DNA from: Bacteroidota bacterium
GTDB lineage: Bacteria; Bacteroidota; Bacteroidia; NS11-12g; UBA955
DNA length: 64,000 bases
NCBI GenBank assembly: GCA_963169345.1
Contig: CAUJCT010000002.1
Location: 1 to 64,000 of the forward strand
Direction of reading: 5' to 3'
Shown: piece after piece, positions 8,321 through 17,616 of the stretch
Layout: each line of letters begins with the position of its first letter
Position numbering within the stretch: position 1 is the stretch's first letter
Program-made: the position numbers and the translations under genes
Notes under the pieces: model-generated
Database searches by the model: none
The model's input: only the letters and a program-made list of their open reading frames with translations
Told to the model about the DNA's origin: nothing

Positions 8321-9979
8321 TTAATTGTTGAGTAAGTACATGAATTTAATATTGATTCCAATACTGAATGGATAATCCTTTGAATTGAAGGACGGCTTAA
8401 ACCTCGAATTAGCATACATATTAGCCATACAATTGGTTTGTATCATCCATTTTTCAGCCAAACGGTATTGGAATCCCATTTGTAAAGAAGGCGCAAAAGT
8501 AAAAGTTCGTTCAAAGCTCTTCCACCTGTTATAGGAAGATAACTGATTGTTCACAGGATAAAGAATCTTATCTCCTTTCATGCTTGTATTGAAACCAAAT
8601 ACTGCTCCGAAACCTGCACTTAATTGCATTCTATCGTTCAGCTTTTTGAAAGCACTGTACTCGACAGGAATTTCTACCCGGCTAATTGTAATACTGCGCG
8701 ACTCATCGATGGATGTATCTCTTCCGCGTGTCAGGAAATAACCTATTAAATTGCCCTGTGGATCGTAGAATGGAAGTGAATCATAAATTCTGTAATTAAA
8801 TTTATAAGCACTGCTCCAGGTTTGTTTGCTCATAGTAACTCCCCCGCTCAATCGTCCCTTCTCATTGATATAACCAAATTCAATTCCGCCAAAATACTGC
8901 ATAAAAGATTTGTCGGCACTTTGACGAATACTGTTGTAAAAGGCATTATTAGTTTTTGACAAATATCGATCGGTATAAGCAACCTGGTTGACTAATCCTA
9001 AATAATAACCTTTAGCTGGTTTAAATTTGGTTTTGGGTTCATCATCTGCATTAGTGTCATCTTTCTTAACTGATGTATCTGTCGTATTTATATTGTTTTG
9101 TGTTAAGGTTTCCGGAACTTTACCCTGCTCTTTAACTGAATCTTTTTCTACTGATTGATTACTATTCTCCATTCCATGATCAGTTACATTAAAACTTCCC
9201 AATGCATCAGGTTGTTTCAAAATATCTGGACTATGAAATAATGTAGTTGGAGTTTTCTTCGGTAAATCACTGTCCACATTTTCAAGTTTCTGATTTTCCT
9301 TTCCAAATTTTAATTTACGGGATAATACATCAGTTGGCGATTTACTGGTAATGGATTGAGCTGTGATAGTCCTGGATGTTTTGACTTGTTGTTTATTATC
9401 TGATATAGTCTTCTCATCAGAAACAACTTCATCTTGCTTCGATTCAATTTCCGGAATTGCTATCTCATTATCTTTAATAACATCTTCTTTAATTTCAGGC
9501 TTGATATCTTCTGATTTAGGTGTTACAGTTTCAACTTTCACTAATTGCTTTGTTTCAGATGTCTCATTGGAACTGAAAATCATGTAAGACAAGCCGGCAA
9601 CCAAGAGGATGACTCCGGTACTCATCCACCACCACAGGGCCACTCTTCTGCGCTTGGTTGCTTTGTACTTATCGTATGTAATAGGCCAGTCAGAAGGGTC
9701 AGGCTGGATTTCAAATCCATCGAATTTACTTCCTACAGATGTGTCTTTAGACATAGAGAGTTTCTCGTTGTCCAGCTTATTTTTTGTAGCTTGCCAATCG
9801 AGATCACTCACTTCAATTTCAAAATCTCCAAATGCTTTTGGATTCAAATCCTGAGCATTGTCCTTGAATACAGAAGATTTATCATCTATTGCATCCAAAT
9901 CTTTGTCAGTCACAAGAAGACTGAAATTCTTCAATCCATCTCTAAACAGCTTATCAATATGTATCTTTTTGCGTGACAA
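8321..9979 (-). CDS. ECF-sigma-linked membrane protein with C-terminal barrel-like domain (possible anti-sigma factor)
   Basis: 552 aa. Residues 1-110 are acidic and presumably cytoplasmic, with a single membrane helix at about 113-135 (VALWWWMSTGVILLVAGLSYMIF). A lysine/glutamate/threonine-rich linker spans about 136-330. The C-terminal about 215 residues have alternating beta strands like the PorT/outer-membrane beta-barrel domain (YLGLVNQVAYTD through FSIGINIKFMYLLNN). In Bacteroidota this architecture commonly follows an ECF sigma gene. The start is TTG at 9979, since an in-frame TAA lies two codons upstream and the next ATG is at residue 76. It is 9 bp downstream of the sigma gene. An anti-sigma role is inferred from context; no zinc-binding anti-sigma motif is seen. 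Confidence 0.7.
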   Translation of the reverse strand: MSRKKIHIDKLFRDGLKNFSLLVTDKDLDAIDDKSSVFKDNAQDLNPKAFGDFEIEVSDLDWQATKNKLDNEKLSMSKDTSVGSKFDGFEIQPDPSDWPITYDKYKATKRRRVALWWWMSTGVILLVAGLSYMIFSSNETSETKQLVKVETVTPKSEDIKPEIKEDVIKDNEIAIPEIESKQDEVVSDEKTISDNKQQVKTSRTITAQSITSKSPTDVLSRKLKFGKENQKLENVDSDLPKKTPTTLFHSPDILKQPDALGSFNVTDHGMENSNQSVEKDSVKEQGKVPETLTQNNINTTDTSVKKDDTNADDEPKTKFKPAKGYYLGLVNQVAYTDRYLSKTNNAFYNSIRQSADKSFMQYFGGIEFGYINEKGRLSGGVTMSKQTWSSAYKFNYRIYDSLPFYDPQGNLIGYFLTRGRDTSIDESRSITISRVEIPVEYSAFKKLNDRMQLSAGFGAVFGFNTSMKGDKILYPVNNQLSSYNRWKSFERTFTFAPSLQMGFQYRLAEKWMIQTNCMANMYANSRFKPSFNSKDYPFSIGINIKFMYLLNN

Positions 9980-9988
9980 TTTTAATTA

Positions 9989-10537
9989 TTATATGGCTTC
10001 CTGTAGTTTTTTAATTTCCGTTTTTAAAAATTGTCTGGCTCTATTGAGTTGCGACTTACTGGTTCCCTCGCTAATACCCAGCATATTTCCTATTTCCTTA
10101 TGACCAAGACCATCAATTGCATACATATTGAAAACTAATTTGTAGCCATTAGGCAAGCGGTCGATTAAAGCTAAAAGTTGCTGTTGATTTAAACCTTCAG
10201 ATTCTACAACATCTTCATCAGCCGGACTGTTTTCATCATTAAAGTAATAATCGTCCCTGACAAATTGCACCTTGTTAATTTTCTTAACCATATCGATGGC
10301 TGTGTTCATCATAACGCGGGTAATCCAGGTATTGAAACTACTTTTTCCTTCGAACTTATGGATATTGAGAAAAACTTTTACGAAACCGTCCTGCATAGCG
10401 TCGCGAGCATCATCAATACTGACCAAATATCTGCGGCAAACTCCCAGCATTCTTGGAGCAAAAAGTTTGAACAGTTTTTCCTGAGCCCAGGCTTGTTCAC
10501 TTTTACAGTTCGCTATGATTTCATCCAGTTCGTTCAA
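9989..10537 (-). CDS. RNA polymerase ECF sigma factor
   Basis: 182 aa. Region 2 spans about 22-85 (LFAPRMLGVCRRYLVSIDDA, DAMQDGFVKVFLNIHKFEGK, SSFNTWITRVMMNTAIDMVK). Region 4 spans about 125-178 (LIDRLPNGYKLVFNMYAIDG, HKEIGNMLGISEGTSKSQLN). This is the standard two-domain sigma-70 group IV plan. The start is TTG at 10537; upstream in frame there is a TAA after five codons and no ATG. It is the first gene of a minus-strand operon with the 552-aa membrane protein and the T9SS cargo, so it probably directs transcription of a small surface regulon. Confidence 0.93.
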   Translation of the reverse strand: MNELDEIIANCKSEQAWAQEKLFKLFAPRMLGVCRRYLVSIDDARDAMQDGFVKVFLNIHKFEGKSSFNTWITRVMMNTAIDMVKKINKVQFVRDDYYFNDENSPADEDVVESEGLNQQQLLALIDRLPNGYKLVFNMYAIDGLGHKEIGNMLGISEGTSKSQLNRARQFLKTEIKKLQEAI

Positions 10538-10754
10538 AATCCTAAATTTGATTTAATGTTATAGACTTCAGGGTGTGCAGATGGTTGCGTCGTTCTCAAT
10601 AAATATTTCATTAATAACTGATTTACTGGAATTTAAAGAGATAAGGAAGAAAAAATCTTTTAGAATTCACAATAGTATACTTGGCGAATTTCCTTAATTT
10701 ATTGGTAAAATACCATAATAGAATCCACAATCGTATATTTTTTCAGAAACTTAG

Positions 10755-10785
10755 TTTGTAAATATCAAAATATCATTTACCTTTG
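10755..10785 (+). promoter_or_regulatory. rpmH operon promoter
   Basis: TTTG (10755-10758), a 19-bp spacer, then TACCTTTG (10778-10785): an exact match to the Bacteroidota housekeeping consensus TTTG-N19-TAnnTTTG. It lies 27 bp before the rpmH ATG. Confidence 0.8.
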
Positions 10786-10812
10786 CAGTCCTTTTAAAAA
10801 ATCACATAGGTC

Positions 10813-10971
10813 ATGAAACGTACATTCCAGCCATCACAACGTAAAAGGCGCAACAAACACGGCTTTAGAGAAAGAATGGCAACTGCCAACGGTCGTAAAG
10901 TATTGGCTGCCAGAAGAAAACGCGGTCGTAAAAGGCTGACAGTTTCTGACGAAATTAGACATAAACGCTAA
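10813..10971 (+). CDS. rpmH: 50S ribosomal protein L34
   Basis: 52 aa beginning [20 protein letters not shown] and ending VSDEIRHKR, the invariant L34 signature (KRTFQPS; HGFR.RM.T.NGR.VL..RR.KGR..L). It is a small basic protein of the large ribosomal subunit at the usual length for the phylum. It is followed 15 bp later by rnpA, the conserved bacterial rpmH-rnpA arrangement, and preceded by a consensus promoter. Confidence 0.98.
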   Translation: MKRTFQPSQRKRRNKHGFRERMATANGRKVLAARRKRGRKRLTVSDEIRHKR

Positions 10972-10986
10972 GTCTGAGCTCACCCC

Positions 10987-11376
10987 ATGGGTGATAAAAA
11001 GACCTTTGGCTTATCTAAATATGAGCGCCTACATCAGGTAAAGCTCATCGACAATCTTTTTAAACAAGCATTATCTTTTAAGGCATACCCTGTCATTTTC
11101 AGTTATAAATATTCTGAAACTCCATTAGAGGCTCCTTTTTCCTTTATTTTTACTGTTTCTAAAAAGAAATATAAACGTGCAGTTGACCGAAACAGAGTGC
11201 GCCGACTGATGAAGGAAAGTGTGCGACTAAAAAAACCTCAACTATTAGAGGCGCTGAATGGTCAATATATCTATGCCGCTATGATTTACACATCGCCTCA
11301 GCTGCCTGAACTTAAAGATTTAGAAATATCCGTCAATAAATTCATTACAATGATTCATGAAAAAAATCGGAGCTGA
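10987..11376 (+). CDS. rnpA: Ribonuclease P protein component
   Basis: 129 aa. It contains the RnpA signature region [20 protein letters not shown] (consensus K....AV.RN..KR..RE) in the middle of an alpha/beta protein of normal length, plus the N-terminal F-LSKYERL motif. It binds the RNase P RNA and assists 5' processing of tRNA precursors. It follows rpmH by 15 bp, and its 3' end overlaps yidD by 20 bp. Confidence 0.96.
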   Translation: MGDKKTFGLSKYERLHQVKLIDNLFKQALSFKAYPVIFSYKYSETPLEAPFSFIFTVSKKKYKRAVDRNRVRRLMKESVRLKKPQLLEALNGQYIYAAMIYTSPQLPELKDLEISVNKFITMIHEKNRS

Positions 11377-11578
11377 AATTGGCGTTTTTCTGATTGTATT
11401 GTATCAGAGACTTTTGTCTCCGTTCATTCCACCTTCATGCCGCTATACGCCGACTTGTAGTCAATATGGCATTGAAGCCTTGAGGAAATATGGACTTATT
11501 AAAGGCTCCTATCTGACTTTCAAAAGATTAATGAGGTGCAGACCAGGAGGTGGACACGGACATGACCCGGTTCCATAA
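11357..11578 (+). CDS. yidD: Membrane protein insertion efficiency factor YidD
   Basis: 73 aa with the family hallmarks [32 protein letters not shown] and [17 protein letters not shown]. The conserved cysteines and the terminal CRP-GG-GHDPVP motif are present. YidD is a small membrane-associated factor that helps YidC-mediated insertion. It overlaps the rnpA 3' end by 20 bp, as in many bacteria. yidC itself is not next in this window. Confidence 0.96.
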   Translation: MKKIGAEIGVFLIVLYQRLLSPFIPPSCRYTPTCSQYGIEALRKYGLIKGSYLTFKRLMRCRPGGGHGHDPVP

Positions 11579-11590
11579 GGCATAAAAAAA

Positions 11591-11610
11591 AGCCGGTGGG
11601 GGTACCGGCT
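11591..11610. terminator. Hairpin terminator candidate after yidD
   Basis: AGCCGGT (11591-11597) pairs with ACCGGCT (11604-11610) around a 6-nt loop, 13 bp after the yidD stop. The plus-strand tail ATTTCATC is a poor U-tract, while the A8 on the 5' side would serve as a U-tract only on the opposite strand. The position suggests termination of rpmH-rnpA-yidD. Confidence 0.5.
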
Positions 11611-11850
11611 ATTTCATCGCTTTAGATCTATAATTGAAATAATATCCTTTAATAGAGGCATTTAGCCGTTTTTTTCTTCAATTATATCTAAGCATCATTT
11701 GAAAATAAGCAATTGGAACACACATTCAAATAGTCAAATCCTGCTAAGAATCTAATTTCAAAATAAATAAATGATTTTGACAACTAGGGTCAATGAATTT
11801 GGAAGAGTAAATTTTTTTTTCTTTTTTGCGTATGTTTCCGTTTTCTATAT

Positions 11851-12795
11851 ATGCTTAACCAAGTTAAAATCCTCAGGGTCTTACAATTAATCTCTTTATT
11901 AAAAAAACCACCAGCTAAAACAATTAAAAGTTTAGCCGGTATACTTAATAATACTGAAAGAACTGTATACCGCTATCTCGATTTAATTAAAGAGCTTGGA
12001 TTTGACTTGCATAAAGATCAGGCTAACAGATACATAATAATTGGAGATTTTGAAAACGAGGCCAATTCCTTTACACCCGATGAAGCCAATCTCCTCAAAG
12101 AACTTTTGCTGTCCTCAGCCAATAAAAGCAAATTAAAAGACTCCCTTCTCAAAAAAATATACCTGCAGTCGGAACTGGCTATTCAGGGAAACAATCTGCT
12201 AAATGCTCATCTGGGCAAAATAATAGATTCTCTAAGTCAAGCCATTAACAGTCATAAACAAGTTGTGCTGAAAGGTTACCACTCTGTCTCATCCTCCAAT
12301 ATCTCGGATAGGTTGGTTGAACCCATTAAGTTTACTGAAAACTATTCTTATATATGCGCTTACGAACCTGATTCAAACGAAAACAAATTTTTCAAAATTG
12401 AGCGTATAATGGATATCGAAGTACTGGAAAACAAGTTCGAATTCCAGGATAAACACCAATATGCAACACCCGATGCTTTTGGATTTCCACCAAACAACCA
12501 TCAAGAACCTTATGATGTTGAATTAAGATTAAGGCTCAGAGCGTATATTTTGCTTAAGGAAGAATATCCTGCTGTAGGCTCATTTATAAAACAGGAGCTG
12601 GGCAAAGACACTTATATCCTAAAGGTCAAGGTAAATGATCCAAAACCCGTTTTGAGGTTCATCATGGGATTGTTAGATGAGGTGGAAGTCATAGGTTCAT
12701 TCGAATTTCAGGAATATCTGTTGGGCCATATCGGCCGCTTGTTCATTATGCATCCGGACGACTATTCTCCGGGTGATACATTTAAACGGGATTAG
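11851..12795 (+). CDS. WYL-domain helix-turn-helix transcriptional regulator
   Basis: 314 aa. An N-terminal DeoR/HTH_11-like winged helix spans about 1-60 (LQLISLLKKPPAKTIKSLAG, ILNNTERTVYRYLDLIKELG). It is followed by a helical linker and a WYL-type sensing region at about 145-225 (VVLKGYHS, RLVEPIKFTENYSYICAYEP, FFKIERIMDIEVL). The C-terminal WCX-like module (about 225-305, RLRLRAYILLKEEYPAVGSF) completes the standard plan. WYL domains sense nucleic-acid ligands or second messengers in several families. The gene stands alone with its own leader, so its target is not evident. Confidence 0.82.
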   Translation: MLNQVKILRVLQLISLLKKPPAKTIKSLAGILNNTERTVYRYLDLIKELGFDLHKDQANRYIIIGDFENEANSFTPDEANLLKELLLSSANKSKLKDSLLKKIYLQSELAIQGNNLLNAHLGKIIDSLSQAINSHKQVVLKGYHSVSSSNISDRLVEPIKFTENYSYICAYEPDSNENKFFKIERIMDIEVLENKFEFQDKHQYATPDAFGFPPNNHQEPYDVELRLRLRAYILLKEEYPAVGSFIKQELGKDTYILKVKVNDPKPVLRFIMGLLDEVEVIGSFEFQEYLLGHIGRLFIMHPDDYSPGDTFKRD

Positions 12796-13074
12796 GGGTT
12801 TTAAAAAACAAGCTAACAGGTTGTTAAAAATCAACACAACTAATTGAATTTTTGCATCTTATTTTTAAATTTGGGGACCTGACAGGTTGTTTTAATTTAC
12901 AGTTTATCAAAAAAAACCACTATTCCATACTCTAAAATTCATGTTTCAATAAACCACAGATAATCAATTCTTTTCTTTCAGAAATTTTATATACTATTCC
13001 ACTCTTAATCCTACTTTTCTTAACGTTTTGCGCAAATCCTTAAACAAATTTTCAGATGGCTGAATTTTTTAGCT

Positions 13075-13082
13075 TACCTTTG
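13075..13082 (+). promoter_or_regulatory. Probable -7 element of the PAS-protein gene, with long leader
   Basis: TACCTTTG followed by CAGTGCTTTTAATC closely resembles the rpmH -7 region (TACCTTTGCAGTCCTTTTAA). No TTTG is present at -33. The likely transcript starts near 13089, leaving about 185 nt of untranslated leader before the ATG at 13273, in a 477-bp gene-free stretch (12796-13272). The stretch also has two copies of ACAGGTTGTT (near 12814 and 12880). No known riboswitch was recognised. Confidence 0.5.
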
Positions 13083-13272
13083 CAGTGCTTTTAATCAAGG
13101 AGGATAGTCTATAGAATTGAACTTTATTGAGTGATTCTTGTGTGCGGTGATCTTGAGGTCTCTTAGGTGTTTCACGACTTCTGCTTATTACCTTTACAAC
13201 TGTTGCAGCATGCTGTCCATTGGTCATTGCTATGTCGTTACTCAGTATTTCAGTCGAAGGGCTAACATAAAA

Positions 13273-14601
13273 ATGAATAGTTCAGACAAATTTTCAAATG
13301 ACTCAGACCAAAAACTCAAAAGTATAGGGTTTTCAGAAGAGTTCAGCGTATTGTTGGATAAAGACAATCGCATTGTTAAGGCAAGCCCGACATTCAGTCG
13401 AATAATCGGACTGGACGATGCTCTTCTGCATGGCCGTCAAATCAGTGAATTCATTGATCATGAAACACAAATGCAAGCCAGCTCTCAAAACCTTTTGGAT
13501 GGTCAAAAATTAATTCTAAAGTCAAAACTTCATCTCGACAAAAATGCGACTCAGGATATTCAACTTGAAATATCCAAACACAAAGATGCTGAAACTTTAT
13601 TGATAGCCCGTGCAGCCCGTGATAAAATTGGCGGCAGTGACATGGCTATGGAAGAACTCCTGCATCTGTTCGTTAAACACAGTCCGGCGGCTCTGGCCAT
13701 GCTCGATAATAACTTAAATTACATCATCACCAGTGACCGATGGATAAAAGATTACAATCTAAAAACAAGCGACCTCAGCGGTAAGAATCATTATGATGTC
13801 TTTTCTGGTATTCCAGACAGATGGAAGGAAATTCATAAAAGGTGTTTGAATGGCGCTGTTGAGAAAAGCGATGAAGATTACTTTGAAGACAATCAGGGCA
13901 ATCTCGTATGGAACAGATGGGAAATTCATCCATGGCATAAATCTAACGGTGAAATCGGCGGTATATTAATGTTTACCGAAGTTATTACTCGTGCCAAAGA
14001 AGCTGAAATGAAATTTTCTGATTTAGCAAAAAATCCTTTGGTAGGTGTGTTTATTTTACAAAATGGTCAGTTGAAGTTTGCCAATGAATCGCTTTGTAAA
14101 ACTCTGGGTTTCGAACATGCTGAATTGGTTAATTACCCTGATTTCAAAAATCTGATTCATCCGGATGATCAGGAAAAAATCATTACGCCAATTCAAAATG
14201 GTATGAAAGCCAATAGTTACGACTTGCACATTGAATTCAGGTGCACTCATAAACTTGGTCATACTATCTGGGTGGAGCTTTATGCCAGCAAAACTTTATT
14301 TGAGAGTAAACCAGCTTTGATAGGTACTTTGACCGACATCAGTGAGCGTAAACAAAGAGAAAACAGAACCGAACATCAGATTGAATTGTTTAAAGAGTTA
14401 TCCTTTATCATCTCTCATCAGTTAAGACACGAATATGTCAAGCTGAATGGTGTCGTTAATTTAATCAATCTCAATGAGGAGAAAGACGCTCAGTGGGAAC
14501 TGCTTCTCAAAGAAAGTCTTATCTCCTTTAATAAGATTGATGAATATATATTTAATCTCAACGACAAACTCGAAAAACTCAATCAGGAACAAATGGCTTA
14601 G
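13273..14601 (+). CDS. Triple-PAS signalling protein with DHp-like helix but no histidine-kinase ATPase domain
   Basis: 442 aa from the ATG at 13273; the frame is open back to 13138, but that part looks non-coding and has no sensible start. PAS domains lie at about 20-110, 125-240 and 245-360 (for example LDKDNRIVKASPTFSRIIGL; LIGTLTDISERKQRE). A terminal helical pair at about 370-440 contains ELSFIISHQLRHEYVKLNGV, resembling the HisKA/DHp motif with a histidine. The protein stops there, so no HATPase_c domain (N, G1, G2 boxes) follows, and the next gene converges 4 bp away. It could be phosphorylated or scaffolded by another kinase, or be a truncated kinase. Confidence 0.78.
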   Translation: MNSSDKFSNDSDQKLKSIGFSEEFSVLLDKDNRIVKASPTFSRIIGLDDALLHGRQISEFIDHETQMQASSQNLLDGQKLILKSKLHLDKNATQDIQLEISKHKDAETLLIARAARDKIGGSDMAMEELLHLFVKHSPAALAMLDNNLNYIITSDRWIKDYNLKTSDLSGKNHYDVFSGIPDRWKEIHKRCLNGAVEKSDEDYFEDNQGNLVWNRWEIHPWHKSNGEIGGILMFTEVITRAKEAEMKFSDLAKNPLVGVFILQNGQLKFANESLCKTLGFEHAELVNYPDFKNLIHPDDQEKIITPIQNGMKANSYDLHIEFRCTHKLGHTIWVELYASKTLFESKPALIGTLTDISERKQRENRTEHQIELFKELSFIISHQLRHEYVKLNGVVNLINLNEEKDAQWELLLKESLISFNKIDEYIFNLNDKLEKLNQEQMA

Positions 14602-14605
14602 GCTA

Positions 14606-17164
14606 TTATTCGACCATTAGCTTTTCCATTTTAGTCCCGTACTTTGTTATTACTTTTAGAATATAAATGCCTGTTGCCAGCGTTGGCAAAGGGAAAGACA
14701 ACTGATTACTTCCGGCTTCGACATTCATAATGTCTTTACCGGAAACGTCCAACAGAACGACGCGTTCGATTTCCAGTTCTGATTCTATATGAACCAACCC
14801 TTTGTTTGGATTTGGATATATCTTCAATTCAAATTTCTGTATTTTAGTCAAATTACTTGACCAGTTGGCATAACTTGGAAAGCTATTGTTATTGTACCAG
14901 TTCTGCACTCTGAGTAACCCGGACAAAGGTTCCTGACAATTCTCTTTCAGGTAATCGATATCGGGATTATAAAATACCGAATACGACCATTCGATGACAT
15001 CGCTTGCCCCCGGAACAGTAGCATCCATCTCACTTACCATTAGGAATCTTGTGTCCGATAAACTGCTGCCTCCTGAATACTGACATGGTTGAAATGGTCT
15101 GGAATAAGGATTTGCAAATGACTTAATAGTATCCCCATAAACATATTGGTTATTCAACAGAGCATTGAATTCCCTGGCACTATTTCCGGACAAGTTGGTA
15201 AGGTTACTTTGAGTCAGGAAATACTTCATTTTTTTATTTAAAAACTTGCAGGCGATTACTGGTGGATTCTTTCCCAGCCCAAATGGACCTTCATCAAAAT
15301 TATCGGAATTATAAGCATATCCAATGCTATTGACTGTATCGCAGGAAGCCATATCATCTATATAATATCCAATATCTGGATCTGTAAAAATACCCACTTT
15401 CATATTGTCAAGAGTGTTAAACCCAATATTGATAATCTGATATCTAAAAAATAAGGTTCTATTGATGATGTAGTCTGAATCAGTCTGATTAAGTTTAACA
15501 TTTCTGAAAGCATAACAAGAAGCGCTCACCTGAATACCTATTGGTGCACTTTTACTTTCGGTATGTTCTATAAGGTCATTAAATACCCACCACAACATTC
15601 TGTCGCCCTTAATCAAAGGATAATCACCTTTTTTAGGGTCATATTTACCATCCAGATCAGCATCAACAAAAGGCGCCATTGTAATAAAATTATCACTTGT
15701 GCTATTAGCAGGCCAATCTAAAATCGCTTGTGGAATGGTATAATTTGGATCCTTGTGTTTTAATTTAAACTCATCCACCATTTCTTTATCCATTCTCCAT
15801 ATTTTATTGTACTTAACTGCAATTGAAGAATCGAACTCCGGTTGATTGATACGAACAGGACCTGGAGCAAAATCGGAACCATTTTGTCTGTACTGAATGA
15901 CGGAAACTCTATCACTATCGTCATTAAAAGCGTGAGCCGACATCCAGATGGAAGAATTGAACAGTAATTCTGTGCATTTAAGTTCAGGTATTGTAAATGT
16001 TTTACCACTCAGCATTTTATAAAAGACATCACTTCCATTAAATAAAGTGCCATCATTAGCTACTCCGGCTTTAATGTCATTCAAATCCATAGTTGTAGCG
16101 GCATGTGCATAGTTGCCATCTAAACTTTTAACGAAGTTTTCAAAATCATATTGACTTCTATCGATAGAAAAGTATCCCTGATAATTGAAACAGTGGTAAT
16201 CGCCCCTTCTATCTTCCATGGCAATGAAAAACGGATTCTGAATTCTCATTATATCTACATTAAAATCGTAATACAATCTATCATCCAAAACAGGGAAACA
16301 GTGAATATCGGATTCGGATAACTCTATCAGACCATAATAAGTCCCTATAAGAACAGTGCCATTTCTTGCTTTATTTAAACGGTTAACCTGACTGGGTAAC
16401 AACATATATTCGAGACACTGATCTTTATAATAATCCATAGCAGGTAACCAATCATTAGTGCCCTTCAGCATGATATAAATATTGGAAACAGTATCAGATC
16501 TTAAATCATTCAATGACCATATATTTCCATTACCATCCACAAGCACGGAACGAATAAAATTCGATTTTTGCTGATTGATTGAATTGTTGATTAATCGATG
16601 CAAGGAAAATTGTCCATCCTGATATTTCAATACGCCTTTGCTGGTGCCTATCCACAATGTTTTACCACTAGCATCTAAAGATAAAATGGTGTCAAAATTT
16701 TCACCATTTACTTGAATTTTTCTGGTAAACTGATGACCATCTTTCCAAACCATAAGGCCATTTCCCATAGTTCCAACAAACACTGAATCTTTATACACAG
16801 CCAGTGCATTCGCTTTTCCGAACAACTGATTTAGATGTGTTGAATCTTCAATAATTCTGTAAAGTCCATCATAAGAAGCAATAAAAACTTCATTTTTAAA
16901 TTCAAGGGCGTCTGTATAAATACCGGTCGAACTTTTGGAATGCCATATCCTGGCTGAATCAAAGTACCCAAAGCCAGAACCTGACCTATATCCATTGCTC
17001 AATAATAATCCGGTGCCTGTCCAGATTCGGCTTTTTGAATCCTGAAACATAAAATTGTAGCCAGTTCCAATATTTGGTCCATGCAGTGTAACCCCTTTTG
17101 GAAAAGCAGCTGAAAGATTTTGAAACAGGAAAAAGAGCAAAAAAGAAAGTAATAGTTTTTTCAT
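14606..17164 (-). CDS. T9SS-secreted large protein with propeller-type N-terminus
   Basis: 852 aa from ATG 17164 (a TTG six bases upstream is also in frame). Signal peptide MKKLLLSFLLFFLFQNLSAA. Residues about 20-330 contain two-component-regulator-propeller-like blades (SRIWTGTG, VFIASYDGLYRI, TLWIGTSKGVLKYQDG, IWSLNDL). The central part (about 450-780) has extended secreted domains with DADLDGKYDPKKGDYPLIKG, a calcium-binding-like or dockerin-like Asp-rich motif. The final about 75 residues form a T9SS type A sorting domain (IYPNPNKGLVHIES, ending TKMEKLMVE). It is convergent with the PAS gene with 4 bp between stops. Function unknown; secreted or cell-surface. Confidence 0.82.
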   Translation of the reverse strand: MKKLLLSFLLFFLFQNLSAAFPKGVTLHGPNIGTGYNFMFQDSKSRIWTGTGLLLSNGYRSGSGFGYFDSARIWHSKSSTGIYTDALEFKNEVFIASYDGLYRIIEDSTHLNQLFGKANALAVYKDSVFVGTMGNGLMVWKDGHQFTRKIQVNGENFDTILSLDASGKTLWIGTSKGVLKYQDGQFSLHRLINNSINQQKSNFIRSVLVDGNGNIWSLNDLRSDTVSNIYIMLKGTNDWLPAMDYYKDQCLEYMLLPSQVNRLNKARNGTVLIGTYYGLIELSESDIHCFPVLDDRLYYDFNVDIMRIQNPFFIAMEDRRGDYHCFNYQGYFSIDRSQYDFENFVKSLDGNYAHAATTMDLNDIKAGVANDGTLFNGSDVFYKMLSGKTFTIPELKCTELLFNSSIWMSAHAFNDDSDRVSVIQYRQNGSDFAPGPVRINQPEFDSSIAVKYNKIWRMDKEMVDEFKLKHKDPNYTIPQAILDWPANSTSDNFITMAPFVDADLDGKYDPKKGDYPLIKGDRMLWWVFNDLIEHTESKSAPIGIQVSASCYAFRNVKLNQTDSDYIINRTLFFRYQIINIGFNTLDNMKVGIFTDPDIGYYIDDMASCDTVNSIGYAYNSDNFDEGPFGLGKNPPVIACKFLNKKMKYFLTQSNLTNLSGNSAREFNALLNNQYVYGDTIKSFANPYSRPFQPCQYSGGSSLSDTRFLMVSEMDATVPGASDVIEWSYSVFYNPDIDYLKENCQEPLSGLLRVQNWYNNNSFPSYANWSSNLTKIQKFELKIYPNPNKGLVHIESELEIERVVLLDVSGKDIMNVEAGSNQLSFPLPTLATGIYILKVITKYGTKMEKLMVE

Positions 17165-17183
17165 ACACAAATATTTTCACTAT

Positions 17184-17616
17184 TGGACAAAATGAAAATC
17201 TAATATGCTGCATTGAAGTCAGCCTGGTTTTAAAATTCAACGGAAATTACTTCAAAGTTGAACAAATTACTGATTGCGTTTAATCTTTAACCCATTATGA
17301 AAACTCAATAAAACAAACATTTTATCAATCCATTAGAACAATTGTACAATATTGGGTAAAAACACCTATAAAGTGAGTGATTTATAGGGTTTTGCACATG
17401 TGTCTACTTTTTCAAAATGAATCAAAATGCAAAATTAATTTATCAATTTGAGAAATTTTTTCAAGTTGAGAAATTTTTATTCGATTGATTATCTGCTATT
17501 TAAAAAAAAGGGCACATTCTTGATTCCTAATAGACCAAAGTTGTTTTCGTATGGCACATTACACAGAATTTCAGTACACCTTAGGTAAAAATGACCAATT
17601 GAAGTCGAGATGGCAA
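17184..17616. other. Gene-free region upstream of the choice-of-anchor D gene
   Basis: A divergent intergenic region. It contains the direct repeat TTGAGAAATTTTT at 17448-17460 and 17466-17478 (18-bp period) and otherwise A/T-rich sequence. No consensus -33/-7 pair was found. Confidence 0.5.

Noticed and set aside
9545-9976. 143-codon plus-strand frame opposite the 552-aa membrane protein
   Set aside because: Antisense shadow of a gene with clear membrane and barrel features.
13138-13272. 45-codon N-terminal extension of the PAS protein
   Set aside because: Cys/Tyr/Ser-rich sequence unlike the protein; the ATG at 13273 begins a normal hydrophilic N-terminus, and the promoter lies at about 13075-13082.
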